Shown: one piece after another, positions 10,908 through 22,440 of the stretch
Numbering within the stretch: position 1 is the stretch's first letter
Layout: each line of letters starts with the position of its first letter
NCBI GenBank assembly: GCA_902702965.1
Contig: CACRXP010000723.1
Span: 215,956 to 279,955, forward strand
Origin: Spirometra erinaceieuropaei
Lineage: Eukaryota > Platyhelminthes > Cestoda > Diphyllobothriidea > Diphyllobothriidae
Direction: 5' to 3'
Length of the DNA: 64,000 nucleotides
Position numbers and translations under genes: made by a program
The notes under the pieces: generated by a model
Told to the model about the DNA's origin: nothing
What the model saw: the letters and a program-made list of their open reading frames with translations, nothing else
The model's database searches: none

Positions 10908-11089
10908 GGTCACTTGCTCTATGTACGACTTCGTCAAGTTGAGTGAGCTATGTAGGCTGCTTGGAACAACAGCAAGGATCGTTATCTGTCGTATCGCGTT
11001 CGTCTTCGCAACACTAGCGAGGGATTCACATTTGCATCTAATAACGTTAGTTGCGTTAAACAAATACATAGGAATTTTTATTTTCCTTT

Positions 11090-11825
11090 GACTCCCTTTC
11101 TTCCTCCAGGCTCAACGTCTGAAGGAGTCATAACTTGTAACGCTAACCGGTTAATCCGGCATCTCGTTGATAGATGGCACAGTCGACATGGTTATCTTCA
11201 CGGTAAGACAGTGAGAGGTTCACCTCACCGCTGACAAGTCTGTGTTCGCCCGCAGAGGAGATGATGTGCATTTGCACTGTAAGCCGTGCCTATGCAAACG
11301 CAGAATGCTACCTTTGGAGTGAACATTACTGCAGTCACCTGTATAACTTATATCAGGACAAAACTATCTACTCAAGTAATATGTCTGTCACTTTTAAACA
11401 GAAAATTTATGAGCATGCCGTCGTGTGCTAATGTACGCTTGATTTCCATTCATAGATGAAACTGCGATAAATAATGTTGTACTCTCCTATTTTTAAACGG
11501 TCAGTTTCAGCCGGCTTGGGACCTGACGGTTTCGACGATATATTGTAAATATATAATACTGTCCTTGTCAATCAAGGCAGTACTAAGGGCGACTGATAAG
11601 GACTCTGAATACTATCCCACTACTTAAACCTGCATAATCACGATGTCCCTAGGAGGCAGCATGATGGTCGCTTCAAAAGTGGCTCCGTCCTGCGGGCCTG
11701 GTGTCAGAACAGCTGAGTTCGGCTGAGTGAATTAGTCCTTGCTGTCGTCTCAATATATTTCGAGGTTGTAGGACAGTGTTTTGCAACAAGGTCCAATCAT
11801 CGACGCTGAATTCTGTTTACATATC
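11090..11825 (+). repeat. Repeat block beta, partial copy
   Basis: About 735 bp closely parallel to 14090-14815, sharing e.g. GGCACAGTCGACATGGTTATC, TTTCAGCCGGCTTGGG, GACGGTTTCGACGATAT and CCAATCATCGACGC. The same block recurs inverted at 22.4-22.9 and 26.1-27.5 kb. I see no conserved reading frame. Function unknown; probably part of a non-autonomous element or old segmental duplication. Confidence 0.7.
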
Positions 11826-11829
11826 GCCT

Positions 11830-12915
11830 GCGCTGTGTTGACAGTGCCTGACAAGGACTCCGAACACTTTGCCAACCCATAAACCTACCCTCCGGTTCGG
11901 TATCCTAGCAGCAGAAATCAGCCCAGTACATTGGAAATTACAAGCACAAACGTTTTTATGCGATTAAAGTTCATATTATTTATAAACATGGTTGACAATT
12001 GGAGGAAGTAATGGGAGTACTAGGGCTCGTTCGGGCGATTGGTTCGGTTGATCGCTCAGATGTCCCGAAGGACGACGGCAACAGTGTGCCCCACAGAGTG
12101 ACCCAAGCATCGCCGACTTGTGACAGAGAATTGTGCAGGATCTACCGTATTCTCGTCCTCCCCACCTACCAGACTCTGATTCATGACACGTAGACATACA
12201 GACTTGTCCCCAATCCATGTACCAGAGTTACATGGAGTCGACTCTGATTTCATATACGTGAGAGCGCCAATAATGCTGCATTTAGAGGGAGGCAATAAGT
12301 CTGAGATTTATCCTGCTTGAGGAGATTACGTGAACACTGTTAGAGCATTTATGACACAAAGAGTGAAAACGCGAACTGAGATCACCTCGCCAATATCTGG
12401 TCATAAGGCATTTCGGATTTAGTGAGTTACTGGCTAGAGGCCACTGTCATCCGGGAATTGGTCCTGATTCATTTTTCGGTCATTTGTGGTTACGTGGTTC
12501 CACCTGAAGTAAACAAACCCCAGCCACCTGTAATACGGGACTGTTGGTTATAGGGGTTTCTGCAGGTGGGACTGGGGGACGCACGGGTGGCGATGTCACG
12601 CAGTTTTATGCAAAAGAAAAGCTACTGGGAATGCGGGGTTTTAATTTGAAAAGTTGAGAAATAGTTGCCATAACCCCCAGCCTAAACCCCAATCCCAAAA
12701 TGATTGTGTCCATCGGGTGTGGCTACATAATCACATCTTACCCATTTCTCCTTGCCAAACACAAAACAAGTCGTTCCCACTCTACACCATCCTCTACAAT
12801 TATTTTGTAGCATTTGGCGACAATTAACCTTTCCGTAATGCATCCAAACAGAATGGCGTTGAGGAAATTGGAGAAGGATGATATTACTGACAGAGAACAA
12901 TGAAAAGCATAGGAA
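11830..12915. other. No supported gene
   Basis: Short frames on both strands (up to 88 codons). No recognised domain, RNA or repeat. Confidence 0.4.
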
Positions 12916-12917
12916 AC

Positions 12918-13490
12918 GACTTTGGGGACCGTCAACATATTTTTCCAAATTTGAAAGAAAGCGGGTAAACTTCAGTGGTCAAAGGTGCGATTGAATCCTG
13001 CACCACGCTTTGACCAGGTGTCACCGCAGCCACTGCTATCCCTCGCCGTGGCGTGACGCTTTACATATGATCGGACAGGGGCGGTCAAAGTGGAACGATG
13101 ATACTGGAAAATGCCGCTCTTCGCCGTGCAATTACCACCCGCATTTGCACCTGCGCTTATTACCGTTTAATTGCCCCTGTCGGAATAGTCCCTCGAGTAC
13201 ATGCAATTCCAGTCATCGGTGTTGGGTCTGGTCACGGTGTCGACGTGTTGCTATGACGTCCGCGATCGGCCGATACAGAGGGCCACATATCCCCCTCACC
13301 GTGACCCGTTTATTCGCCCACAATTCGGAGTACAATTACCACCCGCATTTACACTGGCGCTAATTGCTCTTGCACTGTCCCCTGTCGCCTGTAGGCGCTT
13401 TCAAACTACCGTGACATATGCGGTCGCAGCGGTTGGCATCCGCACCCCAAGGTCAGCTTACTTGGCCGGCAGTGATATTAAAATGACATA
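12918..13490 (+). repeat. Repeat block alpha, copy 1
   Basis: GC-richer repeat starting GACTTTGGGGACCGTCAACA. Its first ~130 bp look identical to 14832-14960. It contains two related internal units, ATTACCACCCGCATTTGCAC and ATTACCACCCGCATTTACAC, about 200 bp apart. Other copies: 14832-16165 (split by a PLE) and 25560-26150 (inverted). Open frames of about 100 codons occur but are not conserved between copies. Confidence 0.7.
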
Positions 13491-15100
13491 ATCGGACATA
13501 ATTGACACATAGTTATTAATACCACCCCTGGATGGAGTGTGGAATGCAACATTAGATACACTAACCTGTCAGGGTTTGGACAGGACTTTTATCGACATCA
13601 GAAGATTCCTCATATAAACCCTTCTTTATCTACTATAGGCATCACATCCGACGCGACCGTAATAGCCTGAAGATAATGCAGAAGGTTCTTCTAGACTCCA
13701 CATCTAATCAGCCGATATGCGCACGTGGCGTAGACACAAGAAGAATCCTTTTGTGTGCATGTATCCAATTTGCGGCGATCCCTACTCAACTTGGCCACCT
13801 ACGGACGCCTCACTTCTTTTCAGCCATGAGGACTTTCTCCATCAGGCTTGGTGGTGACAACAAAAAATCATGCATCTTACACTCATGGTAGAAGTGAGTC
13901 TGCAAATCGAGTCTCAGCAGACAATGAAATGTTAACTCCCAACACCAATGTGCTAACTAAGTTCAGGATCGGACAATCGAAAATGAGGCTGAGTAATTGC
14001 AAGGTGGTCAAAACATGAGCAGAAAGCAGTGAGCATAAGGACAGCGGAGCCTTTGTACTCCATTCCCTCCCACTCGATGAAGGAGTTTTGAATGGGATAT
14101 GTGGACAATGTTTCGCCGCTGATCGGTGAATCCGGCATCCCGTTGACTGATGGCGCAGTCGACATGGTTATCCTCGCGGTAAGAAGACAAGAGGCTAACC
14201 TCACTGCCGACATTTTGTGACCATTAAGAACAACTACACAACTGTGTGTTCTTTCACAGAAAAGCTGATGCGCATTGTCATTGGTGGTGTATTTTTGCAC
14301 TGTAAACCGCGCCCCTGCAAACGCAGAAGGCTAACTTTGGATTGACGTATAAATTTTATGAGGAGAAAACTATCTACTCATGTAGCATGTCTGTCGTTTT
14401 GAAACAGAAAATGTATGGTCTTGCAGGCGTGTACTAATGAACACTTGATTTCCATTCATAAATGAAACTGTGATAAATAATGTGGTAGTCGCCGATATTT
14501 AAACAGTCAGTTTCAGCCGGCTTGGGCCATGACGGTTTCGACGATATTCTAAATAATATACTATTGTCCTTGTCAATCAACGCACTACTAAGGGCGACTT
14601 GTAAGGACTCTGAATACTATTCCACCACTTAAACCTGCATAATCACGTGTCCGTAGGACGCAACATAACGGTCACTTTAAAAGTGACTCCGTCCTGCGGT
14701 GCCGGTGTCCGAACAGCTGGGATCGGCTAAGTGTATTAGTCTTTGCCGCCGTCTCAATTCGATTCGAGGTTTCAGTACATTGCTTTGCAAAAAAGTCCAA
14801 TCATCGACGCCGAATTCCTTTTTCTTATCCCCGACTTTGGGGACCGTCAACATATTTTTCCAAATTTGAAAGAAAGCGGGTAAACTTCAGTGGTCAAAGG
14901 TGCGATTGAATCCTGCACCACGCTTTGACCAGGTGTCACCGCAGCCACTGCTATCCCTCGCCGTGACGTGACCCTTTGCATGAGATCGGACAGGGGCGGT
15001 CAAAGTGGAACGATGATACTGGAAAATGCCGCTCTTCGCCGTGCAATTACCACCTGCTTATTACCGTTTAATTGCCCCTGCCGAAATTGTCACTTGAGTA

Positions 15101-15210
15101 AATTCAAAAGGCAATTTGGCGAGCATACGTTTGCTTTCGATAAATTCTCTTCAGGCCTGTACATTTATATGGCTATTGAAGTAATGAATGCACAAGATAC
15201 GGGTAGACAG
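15101..15210. repeat. PLE2 inverted terminal repeat, left arm
   Basis: 110 bp that is the exact reverse complement of 15738-15847. It contains TTTGCTTTCGATAAATTC, also present near the 3' end of PLE1 at 4.0 kb. Confidence 0.85.
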
Positions 15211-15289
15211 GGGAGGGTAGGGGAGGGGGAGGGTGAGACACCATAATTCCAGTCGGCGCCAGGGGGAGGTGGGTCCCGGCGAATGCAGT

Positions 15290-15722
15290 TACATGCGGGT
15301 GTCTGGCTTGGCGGCTTTGGCCCATGGTAACTGTGGGGCCTGCACGAAATTCTTCTGCGCGCATAGGACCGGCCGGCGTAGCCTAATTGCAGCCGCCTCT
15401 GCCGTTGCCAACAAGCGCTGCCCAAGCAGTTTTGGATAGCTTGATGGGACCTTGTAGATCACTCTGAAGGCCTCTGTGGCGTCTACACGGTGGCCTGTGT
15501 CTACCATGTGCGCGAGGATCGAGCTGTTGATGTTCTTAATTTTTCCCTTTCCTAACCATGCTGGGAGATGTTCTTTCATTCTTTTGGATAAACGCCGGCT
15601 CGTGCGACCAATATATTCTGCCCCACAGGAGCAGGTGAAGGAGTAGATACACATAGAGGTGGTCTGAGCTGGTAATTTGTCCTTGCCCTCTCCGAATAGG
15701 ATGGGACTGGTGGAGAACAATA
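15290..15722 (-). pseudogene. GIY-YIG endonuclease domain of PLE2 (partial polyprotein)
   Basis: An open frame of about 143 codons. It reads through a Cys-containing lead (CIYSFTCSCGAE) into the GIY-YIG core EYIGRTSRRLSKRMKEH, then LPAWLGKGKIKN, HMVDTGHRVDATEAF and a conserved end LCAQKNFVQAPQLPW. In PLEs this domain follows the reverse transcriptase and cuts the target. Compared with PLE1 (4.2-4.6 kb) it is more complete and uninterrupted. The RT is missing, so it is a fragment of a polyprotein rather than a gene, although the remaining frame is intact. Confidence 0.75.
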
Positions 15723-15737
15723 CACGGGTGTCAGCTG

Positions 15738-15847
15738 CTGTCTACCCGTATCTTGTGCATTCATTACTTCAATAGCCATATAAATGTACAGGCCTGAAGA
15801 GAATTTATCGAAAGCAAACGTATGCTCGCCAAATTGCCTTTTGAATT
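15738..15847. repeat. PLE2 inverted terminal repeat, right arm
   Basis: Exact inverted partner of 15101-15210. It is followed by about 20 bp before the 3' copy of the target-site duplication. Confidence 0.85.
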
Positions 15848-16165
15848 TTACAATGGGAATTTTCGCAACTTGAGTAAATGCAAGTCCATTCGTCAGTGTT
15901 GGGTCCCGTCACGTTGTCGACGTGTTGCTATGACGTCCGCGATCGGCCAATACAGACGGCCACAAATCTCCCTCACCGTGACCCGTCTATTCGCCCACAA
16001 TTCGGAGTACAATTAACACCCGCATTTACACTGGCGCTAATTGCTCTTGCACTGCCCCCTGTCGCCTGTAGGCGCTTTCAAACTACCGTGACATATGCGG
16101 TCGCAGCAGTTGGCATCCACGCACACACCTAGGTCAGCTTACTCCGCAGGCAGGCGGAGTCCACC

Positions 16166-16827
16166 AACGCACAATCAATACTGCGCTTGCATGCAGACAC
16201 TAAATTCCTACATGATCACGCGCTTGTTGCCTGCGCTAGGAACTTAGGCAATTAATTCGCATGTCTGTCCTCACACACACTGATATGTAGCTATCTTGAA
16301 AGTAACCTCATTTAGTGTATCAATCGACCAGAGATTGCGTTTAATGGGCACAGTAACATCCACTATTTTGCCTAAAGTTGCAATATGCGCGAATGAGACA
16401 AAGTAGGTCACGGCGCAATTTACGTTTTTAAAATTAGCTACTACATCGTGAAATATTCCAGTTAAGATGATTTCATAACAGGATACATGATGGATTTTCC
16501 AGCAAAGCAACCATGTGGAATAACTAAGTGTTTTTTTCTTAAAACACTGATGGATACTTCAATAACACCTGTGTCATATGTTATTAAACAAATGTGCTCT
16601 TTCCATCAAAGCGCCCGTGTGGAATGTCCAGAACTATTTCCGACAAACATGACTCCCACTAGCTGGTGAGTAGCAGTTAAAATAAACAAGCCAGATTTGC
16701 CGTGGTAGAGAGTTTTGCGTGTGAGGAGCCGCGTGGAGAGGGAAGTCTGCCAGATAATTTAAGGACTAAGCAGGCAGCTGATGGTTAAGGCGCAACTTCT
16801 TGGACACGAGCTGCAATCCGCGTTTCA
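16166..16827. other. No supported gene
   Basis: Short frames only. I see no features linking it to the adjacent repeat blocks. Confidence 0.4.
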
Positions 16828-18440
16828 ACCATGATACTTCACCCAGGGAAAGGTGTAGATGGCTAAATACTACTTGTTGTACTGACAACTATCAGTCCGG
16901 CGCATTTACGATAACCTCGATTGCACACCCTTGACAAACAGTGGACGCAGATATTGCAGACATCATTTGGGATCTCCAAATAGGGCGAGGTTTGGTTCTG
17001 CAGCCCCACTTCATTGCTACCACATGTTTAGCTTACTAAAACAATTTTAGCTGATATACCTAACGTAGCCACTCCCTGGACTAGGAAGGGTAAAAGAGCG
17101 CAAAAGCTTTGCGTCTCAACCAAATGGACCTTGATAATACACACTTTCTCTCCGCACCACAATTTCTCGGCCCATTCAAGATGATCTCGATAGCTCTTCC
17201 TTGAAAAAGAGTGGACGCGGACATTGCAGTCATCATTTGTTGTTTCCCAATAGAAATTCGTGTCTTCGAAAAAAGTTGTCCAGTCTGTGAGATTCTCTAT
17301 CAACGAAAAGTGCCAGAGTCGTCTAGTGGTAGACTTCTAATTTTATCCTGACAGTCCATCGCCCCTCATCAGCCGGCTCGAAGCCATATCGATTTTCTCA
17401 CTATCACGCCATGCAATAAATGAATGAGTCGCATCCACAGAATTCTTCAGTGCATATTTGATCAAAATGGTCAACTGCGGTAGAATGCGCGGTTACCTGG
17501 TTATGACCGATGTGATGAGTATGGTTGCATGGAGGCATGGAGGGGAGTTGCGGCCTTCAGCTGATGGCGTCCTGCAATCCGTCAGGCTAATCGATGCGTT
17601 CGGTGACGATCACCGTTGTCAGTCAACTTCTACCTACTTCAGATGTATTCTTGTCTGATCTAGCTGACGAGATTGTGTGGACCATACTGCCTCATCATGC
17701 AAGACGATAAACTGCAGTCTATCACCCTGGAATAGACATCAAAACGCATCAAACAACTTATCGTGGTCGAACAACTACGGCTTGAGTCCCCATTCACGTA
17801 AACCTGTTTGCCTACACTGACTGCCAACATAAAATGATATCCACAAATGCGGCGTGGTGCAGATGGTGGCTCGAATTACCGAGGGTTCCTATGATCGGTC
17901 GTAGTCACTGTGGCCTGAGAGCTCCCCCCACCCACTTCCTAGTTGAACTGCAGACCTGTTCCTCCTACGTGCAGATTCACCGTTATACCTTGCCCTAAGT
18001 ACTCAGTTGTTGGAAGGTAGGTAAGAGGATGAGCTAGAACAGGTGCACCATGTCTTCATCTGTACCAACCACTTCGCTAACCAAATGTCTCATAGGAAGG
18101 AATAGAATTGGGCTAAGTATGAGGAGTAGTAATTTGTAGGTGAGATGCAGACGGTTTGATAGTCGGAGGGAACAACGAAGCTACGAGGTTTAATCTAAAC
18201 GGTTGGTCCTTCTGCGATGACAGGCAATGCCAGGACGAACGGAGTTGGACTTGTGGACCCTATACGCCTGCCACACTCGACATGGGCACCACAGCGTGTT
18301 CCAGGATTTCATGTGACGACTCGGACAATCTCGCATTCATGAGAGTGTCATAAATGCTGCGTTATGGATGGACCATTGAGTCTGGGAGTGGTCTTGGTAA
18401 AGGGAATACTGTTCTTTGATATTTGGTGCGGAGGAGCAAA
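16828..18440 (+). repeat. Repeat block gamma, left copy
   Basis: About 1.6 kb, inverted at 22905-24533. Anchors: GGCGAGGTTTGGTTCTG (16984) against CAGAACCAAACCTCGCCC (24364); ATGGATGGACCATTGAGTC (18363) against GGCCCGTCCATAACGC (22981); and the motif AGTCGTCTAGTGGTAGAC (17319), which resembles a tRNA A box but has no B box. The copies are diverged with small indels. No long frame is conserved between them. Confidence 0.7.
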
Positions 18441-18479
18441 GCACGCTTTGAGTCTTTCGGCTTTATAATGTCAGAACAG

Positions 18480-19365
18480 GAGGAGGCTTGTGGTAGTCGG
18501 GATATCACGGAAATCGGAGGGGGGGGGTAGCTCAAACAGGTTAGCAGCTTAGAACGTGAGATTTGGGAAATTCACGTAGCTATTTGTGAACAGCTGACCT
18601 GCAGCGCATTTATTCGAAAGTGAGGGAGGAAGATAAGCACCTTCCAAATGACACTTCGCAGAAACGCATTCTAGATCTGAATTTAGGATTCTGGCTTAGG
18701 CCGAAATACCTTCAGATGTCAGGATATAGAATCAGAGAGTGGACGCTAAGGAAGCCTCGTTTATTTTTTGCTTCAGACCCCACAAAGTATGAGGACTGAT
18801 GGTGTCATGTGATATGTATATCTGTACGTATCGATATTCTTGAGTCATCTATTTCATCTCGAGCCGAATCGATCTAGAGGGGACTAGATGGGAGTTATTA
18901 TGTCTTAAGACATTCCACTCGCGATACCTAATGCTTGTGGTGATATTAACTACGAAAGATTTACTTCACACGATAGTCCCAGATCGCACGTATTTGAACC
19001 CCCTCACAGAAGGTCCGGGGGGAAAGCTGAGCACCCTCCACATGGAACTCTCTAGAAACGCTTTCCAGATCTTAATTTGGGAATTCAGCTTAGGCCGAAA
19101 TGCCCTCAGACGTTTCAATCCAACCCACATGCAAAGGGATAGCGGAAGATAGAAGGAACGCTTAGAACTCTCTGATTGCCTAAATATTGCCTAGATATCT
19201 AACTCATTTCAAAGCTTCATCTGAAAGAGATCTTTCTTCAATTATATGTTTATTTTTCGCTTTGGACCCTACAAAGTGTGAAGGCTGATATCATCATGTT
19301 TTACATTGATTCGTACGTATTCATATTCTTGAGCCGGCTATTCTAGATAATTATCCAAGCTCACT
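18480..19365 (+). repeat. Repeat block delta, two tandem units (left)
   Basis: Two related units, about 18480-18930 and 18940-19360, both containing GGCTTAGGCCGAAAT. Inverted counterparts lie at 21340-21800 and 21960-22440. Because unit 1 pairs with the right unit nearer the centre, the order is not that of a simple palindrome. Confidence 0.6.
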
Positions 19366-19702
19366 CAAACGTTGTGGATTTTACGTTTTCGCTTCACCTG
19401 TTCCGGCAAAATAGGGCCCGTGGTCATCGCGGACACAGCGGACGTTAGACTATATTGGTTTGCCCTGCAATCGATTGACACGCAAAGCAGCTTTATCATT
19501 TACAAATCGAGTTCGGTGTGCCACACTAGATAAAGGCAAATGGCGCTGAATTTCAATAAAAACAGTTTCTGTTGCAGATTCTGCGACTTCCGATCAACTT
19601 TCTCGAATAAATTCCGCGCTAGACACTGCATTCAGAGTCGATTAAGGGTTTCTTAAAAGACACCTACAACAATACCACCAACAACTGATTCTGTGGAGCC
19701 TT

Positions 19703-20026
19703 AGTGCAATCTCTCAGTCTCTCCATCTCTCTCAGTCTTTCTATCTATCTCTCTCTCTCAGTCCCTCTCTATCTCTCCCTCAGTCTCTCAGTCCCTCTCC
19801 GTCTCTCCCTATCTCTCTTTCTCCCAGTCTCTCTCTATCTCTCCCGCAGTCTCTCTCTGTCTCTCTCTATCTCTCCCGCAGTCTCTCTCCGTCTCTCTCA
19901 GACTCTCTCTATCTTTCAGTCTCTCCCTTTCTCAGAGTCTATCTATCTATCTCTCTCTCACTCTCTCTCTCTCTCAGTCTCTTTCTCTCTCATTCTTTCT
20001 CTCTCTTAGTCTCTCTCCATCTCTTG
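19703..20026. repeat. CT-rich (polypyrimidine) tract
   Basis: About 320 bp of interrupted CTCTCT/CTAT/CAGT repeats. It opens a 101-codon Leu/Ser-only frame on the plus strand, which I reject as a gene. It begins about 100 bp beyond the polyadenylation signal of the glycine-rich peptide gene. Confidence 0.9.
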
Positions 20027-20132
20027 CACAGTTAAACCGAGAAATACAAAGACTATCAGACACTGCAGCTGTCGCGACTAGCAGTCCATACCCGGAGAAG
20101 TTGTTCAAAAGTATACACATTTTTTTTCAAAA

Positions 20133-20138
20133 TTTATT
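20133..20138 (-). terminator. Polyadenylation signal AATAAA of the Gly-rich peptide gene
   Basis: AATAAA on the minus strand, 72 nt past the stop codon of the 20210-20425 reading frame and in a T-rich context. Confidence 0.6.
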
Positions 20139-20209
20139 AAAAATCTGACAACTCATAGCAGTCCCAGACGCGGATGGCGACGTGGAATGCAACACGGACT
20201 TCAGGGGCT

Positions 20210-20425
20210 TTACCACTTGCGACCACCGCCGCCACCGCCGCCGTGCCAGCGGTCACCGCCATCGCCACCACCCCAACGATCACCGCCACCGCCCCAAGCG
20301 CCAGTCAGGGGTGTCTCCGTCTCCTTTTCAGCATGTTCCTTATCCGCTGCGTACACCCTAGCTCCGTTCATCGACGTTCCCAAAACGATGGCCGTGAGTA
20401 GAAGGAGGTGGAGCTGCAGTTTCAT
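20210..20425 (-). CDS. Secreted glycine-rich peptide (71 aa), intronless
   Basis: The ATG at 20425-20423 opens a 71-codon frame ending in TAA at 20212-20210. Residues 1-27 look like a signal peptide: Met-Lys start, a hydrophobic core (LLLLTAIVLG) and a likely cleavage after VYAA. The mature part is a short acidic stretch (DKEHAEKETETP) followed by a Gly/Trp/Asp/Arg region with WGGGGDR, WGGGDGGDRWH and a GGGGGGGRKW end. I chose the inner ATG because the frame-opening ATG 17 codons upstream would bury the signal peptide and lie too close to the TATA box. A TATA box 56 bp upstream, two CCAAT boxes and an AATAAA complete a compact gene. Exact family unknown: glycine-rich secreted proteins occur in flatworm eggshell and tegument and as antimicrobial peptides, and the sequence does not decide between these. 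Confidence 0.72.
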   Translation of the reverse strand: MKLQLHLLLLTAIVLGTSMNGARVYAADKEHAEKETETPLTGAWGGGGDRWGGGDGGDRWHGGGGGGGRKW

Positions 20426-20480
20426 CTCGAGTTGATCAACTGTATGGATGGGATCACACCGTCTTAAGGCTGACACCGTC

Positions 20481-20597
20481 TATTTATACTATGTGGAGCA
20501 AAGTGAGATGCCCACTGCCTGTACCCTGATTGGCTGATATGGTCTAGTGGAGTCAACACTATTTGCCGTGCACATTCTAATTCTATGATTGGCTGAT
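20481..20597 (-). promoter_or_regulatory. Core promoter of the Gly-rich peptide gene (TATA + two CCAAT boxes)
   Basis: TATAAATA at 20488-20481, so transcription should start near 20455, leaving a short leader. Two CCAAT boxes, each within the same ATCAGCCAATC context, lie at 20533-20529 and 20592-20588, about 60 bp apart. Confidence 0.6.
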
Positions 20598-20639
20598 TTC
20601 GCATCTGCCCGGTTGACCTGTGATCACGCCACCGATGAC

Positions 20640-21335
20640 CATGTCAGCTTCACAGCCGAAGCATCATAATGGACTGAGAATTCTGTTAGACTTTGTCACA
20701 CGCATATCTCCACTCCCACATGCATTCCTCTAATTATGGTGCAGTTACTCATGACATCCTACAACCGGCTCACATCCGTGCGAATTCAGGCTATCATGCA
20801 AGTTTAATCGCTCATGATTCATATCACTACAAGCATTGAGTATTGAGAGTCAGTTGTGTCGTGACCAGGTGGTGCGAGTGCGTGCATTCCGCGTACTAAA
20901 ATAAGCAAATCAAATCCCAGATTGGAAGGAGAAGACGGAAGGCCCCAGAATGAGGAGTTTATTGTGCACAGAAACCGGATTTGTCCTCTCAGGCAGCAGT
21001 GGCCACCGGTGAAGTCAGGGCTGGTGTTGACTGCGTCCAGTCATGTCAGAGAGTCCTTGAGATAGCGGTGGCAGCGACTTTTGTAGGCTCGTGGGCCAAG
21101 CCCAAGTGGCGTCCAGTCAGTGTGTGTTGCATTTGCCGAGGGGTGGTGTCCCAGTGGCTTAGGTTGTGGTTGCAGGGGGCAGGTGCGTTCAAGTGGCCGC
21201 ATGGGCAGCTGCGGCTGTGCGGACGCAGGTATGCCCGAGCTGTCGGTCGTGTGACTTCAGGTCAGCACGTCTGGAACGGCTCACTGCAAAGGGGTGAATG
21301 ACGTTGAGGCAGCGAAGACGCCAGACCGGTCATGA
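20640..21335. other. Spacer with GC-rich segment, no supported gene
   Basis: A G-rich part (20981-21301) is open for 106 codons on plus and nearly open on minus. Neither translation has recognisable motifs or a start context, so composition is the likelier explanation. Confidence 0.35.
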
Positions 21336-21339
21336 TGGC

Positions 21340-22440
21340 TGCCCGCTACAGATGTCTTAAAACATAATAACTCCCAGCTAATCCCCTCTGAATCGATTCG
21401 GCTCGAGATGAAATAGGTGACACGAGAACATGAAAACGTACTGATCAACATACGGCATGACCCAACAATTTATGGGGTTCGAGGCAAAAAAATAAACAGA
21501 GCGTGCTCAGCCTTCACCTCCTGCTTCTATTTCCTCACATGCAAGGGAGATCGAAACATCTGAAGGCCTTTCGGCCTAAGCTAGAATTCTAGACTATGAT
21601 CTGGAAGGTGTTTTAAAATAGTTTCATGCGGCAGGGGCTTATCATCCTTCCTCGCTTTCGAAGAAATGCGATACACGTCAGCCGTTCGCTAATAATTACG
21701 TGAATTTCGCCAAATCCCACTTCTCAAGCTATTAACGTATTCGTGCTATCCACTCAGATATCCGTGAAATCACGAATAACGCAAACCCCCTAGTGTTCTG
21801 GCATTTCAAAAACTCTACACTCCCCCCCCCCACATTCATTCCTCCAACTACGATGTAATTACTCCCGGTTTTCATCAGGGGCATGACATCCGTGCGATTT
21901 CAAACTATGATGCGAGGTAAATCTTTCGTGGCTCATATCACTGCAAGCATTAAATAATTCAGTTGAGATGTCTTTAGAAAACTGTAGTTTCCATATATTT
22001 CCCTCTACGTCGATTGGGCTTGAGGCGGAACAGCCGACTCAAGAATATCAATACGTACGAATCAATGTATAACATGACGATATCAGCCTTCATACTTCGT
22101 AGGGTCTGAAGCGAAAAAAAGGTCTCTTTCAGATGAAGTTTTGAAATGAGTTCGATGGGAGGCATGTAAAGGCAATACTTAGGCAATCAGCGAGTCCTTA
22201 GCGTTCCTTCTATCTTCCGCTATCTCTTCGAAAGTGGGTTGGGTCGAAACATCTGAGGGCATTCCGGCCTAAGCTGAATTCCTAAATTAAGATCCGCAAA
22301 GTTTTTCTGAAGAGTTCCATGCGGAGGGTGCTCATCTTACTCCCCGACTTTCTGTGAGGAGTTCAAATACGTGCGATTTCGGACTATCGTGTTAAGTATA
22401 TCGTTCGTGGTTCATATCACTACGAGCTCAGTCGCCCTTC
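21340..22440 (-). repeat. Repeat block delta, inverted units (right)
   Basis: Inverted relatives of 18480-19365. They carry ATTTCGGCCTAAGC in inverse sense (CCGGCCTAAGCTGAATTCC near 22264), and TCTCTTTCAGATGAAG against CTTCATCTGAAAGAGA. Unit boundaries near 21800 and 21960. Confidence 0.6.

Larger units (their letters stand above)
15104..15867 (-). mobile_element. Penelope-like element with perfect inverted termini and TSD (PLE2)
   Basis: A 764-bp insertion into repeat block alpha, flanked by the 12-bp direct repeat ACTTGAGTAAAT (15092-15103 and 15868-15879), a probable target-site duplication. The termini 15101-15210 and 15738-15847 are a 110-bp inverted repeat with no mismatch found by eye. 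A ~20-bp non-repeated tail follows the right arm on the 5' side of the coding strand. The interior holds only the PLE GIY-YIG domain and a C-rich 3' region, so the copy is 5'-truncated. Penelope elements are known for pseudo-LTRs that can be inverted, plus a short extra tail. The perfect arms suggest a young insertion or gene conversion. Confidence 0.8.
13495..16165 (+). repeat. Composite repeat beta+alpha, left copy (interrupted by PLE2)
   Basis: Block beta (13495-14830) is followed without a break by block alpha (14832 on). Leaving out the PLE2 insertion at 15104-15867, its length (about 1.9 kb) and order match the inverted copy at 25560-27480, which has no PLE. The left copy therefore gained the PLE after the duplication, or the right copy derives from an uninterrupted one. 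Confidence 0.75.

Noticed and set aside
13010..13491. His/Cys-rich 117- and 96-codon frames in repeat block alpha
   Set aside because: The frames are not conserved between the copies at 13.0, 15.9 and 25.7 kb, so they are unlikely to encode protein.
17313..17375. tRNA-like segment with CGTCTAGTGGTAGACTTCTAA
   Set aside because: Only an A-box-like stretch is present; no B box or cloverleaf follows, and it belongs to repeat block gamma.
19704..20009. 101-codon Leu/Ser-rich open frame
   Set aside because: It is the translation of the CT-rich tract, so it is open by composition only.
20981..21301. 106-codon plus frame in the spacer of the inverted duplication
   Set aside because: The opposite strand is nearly as open, and no domain, signal peptide or promoter is visible.
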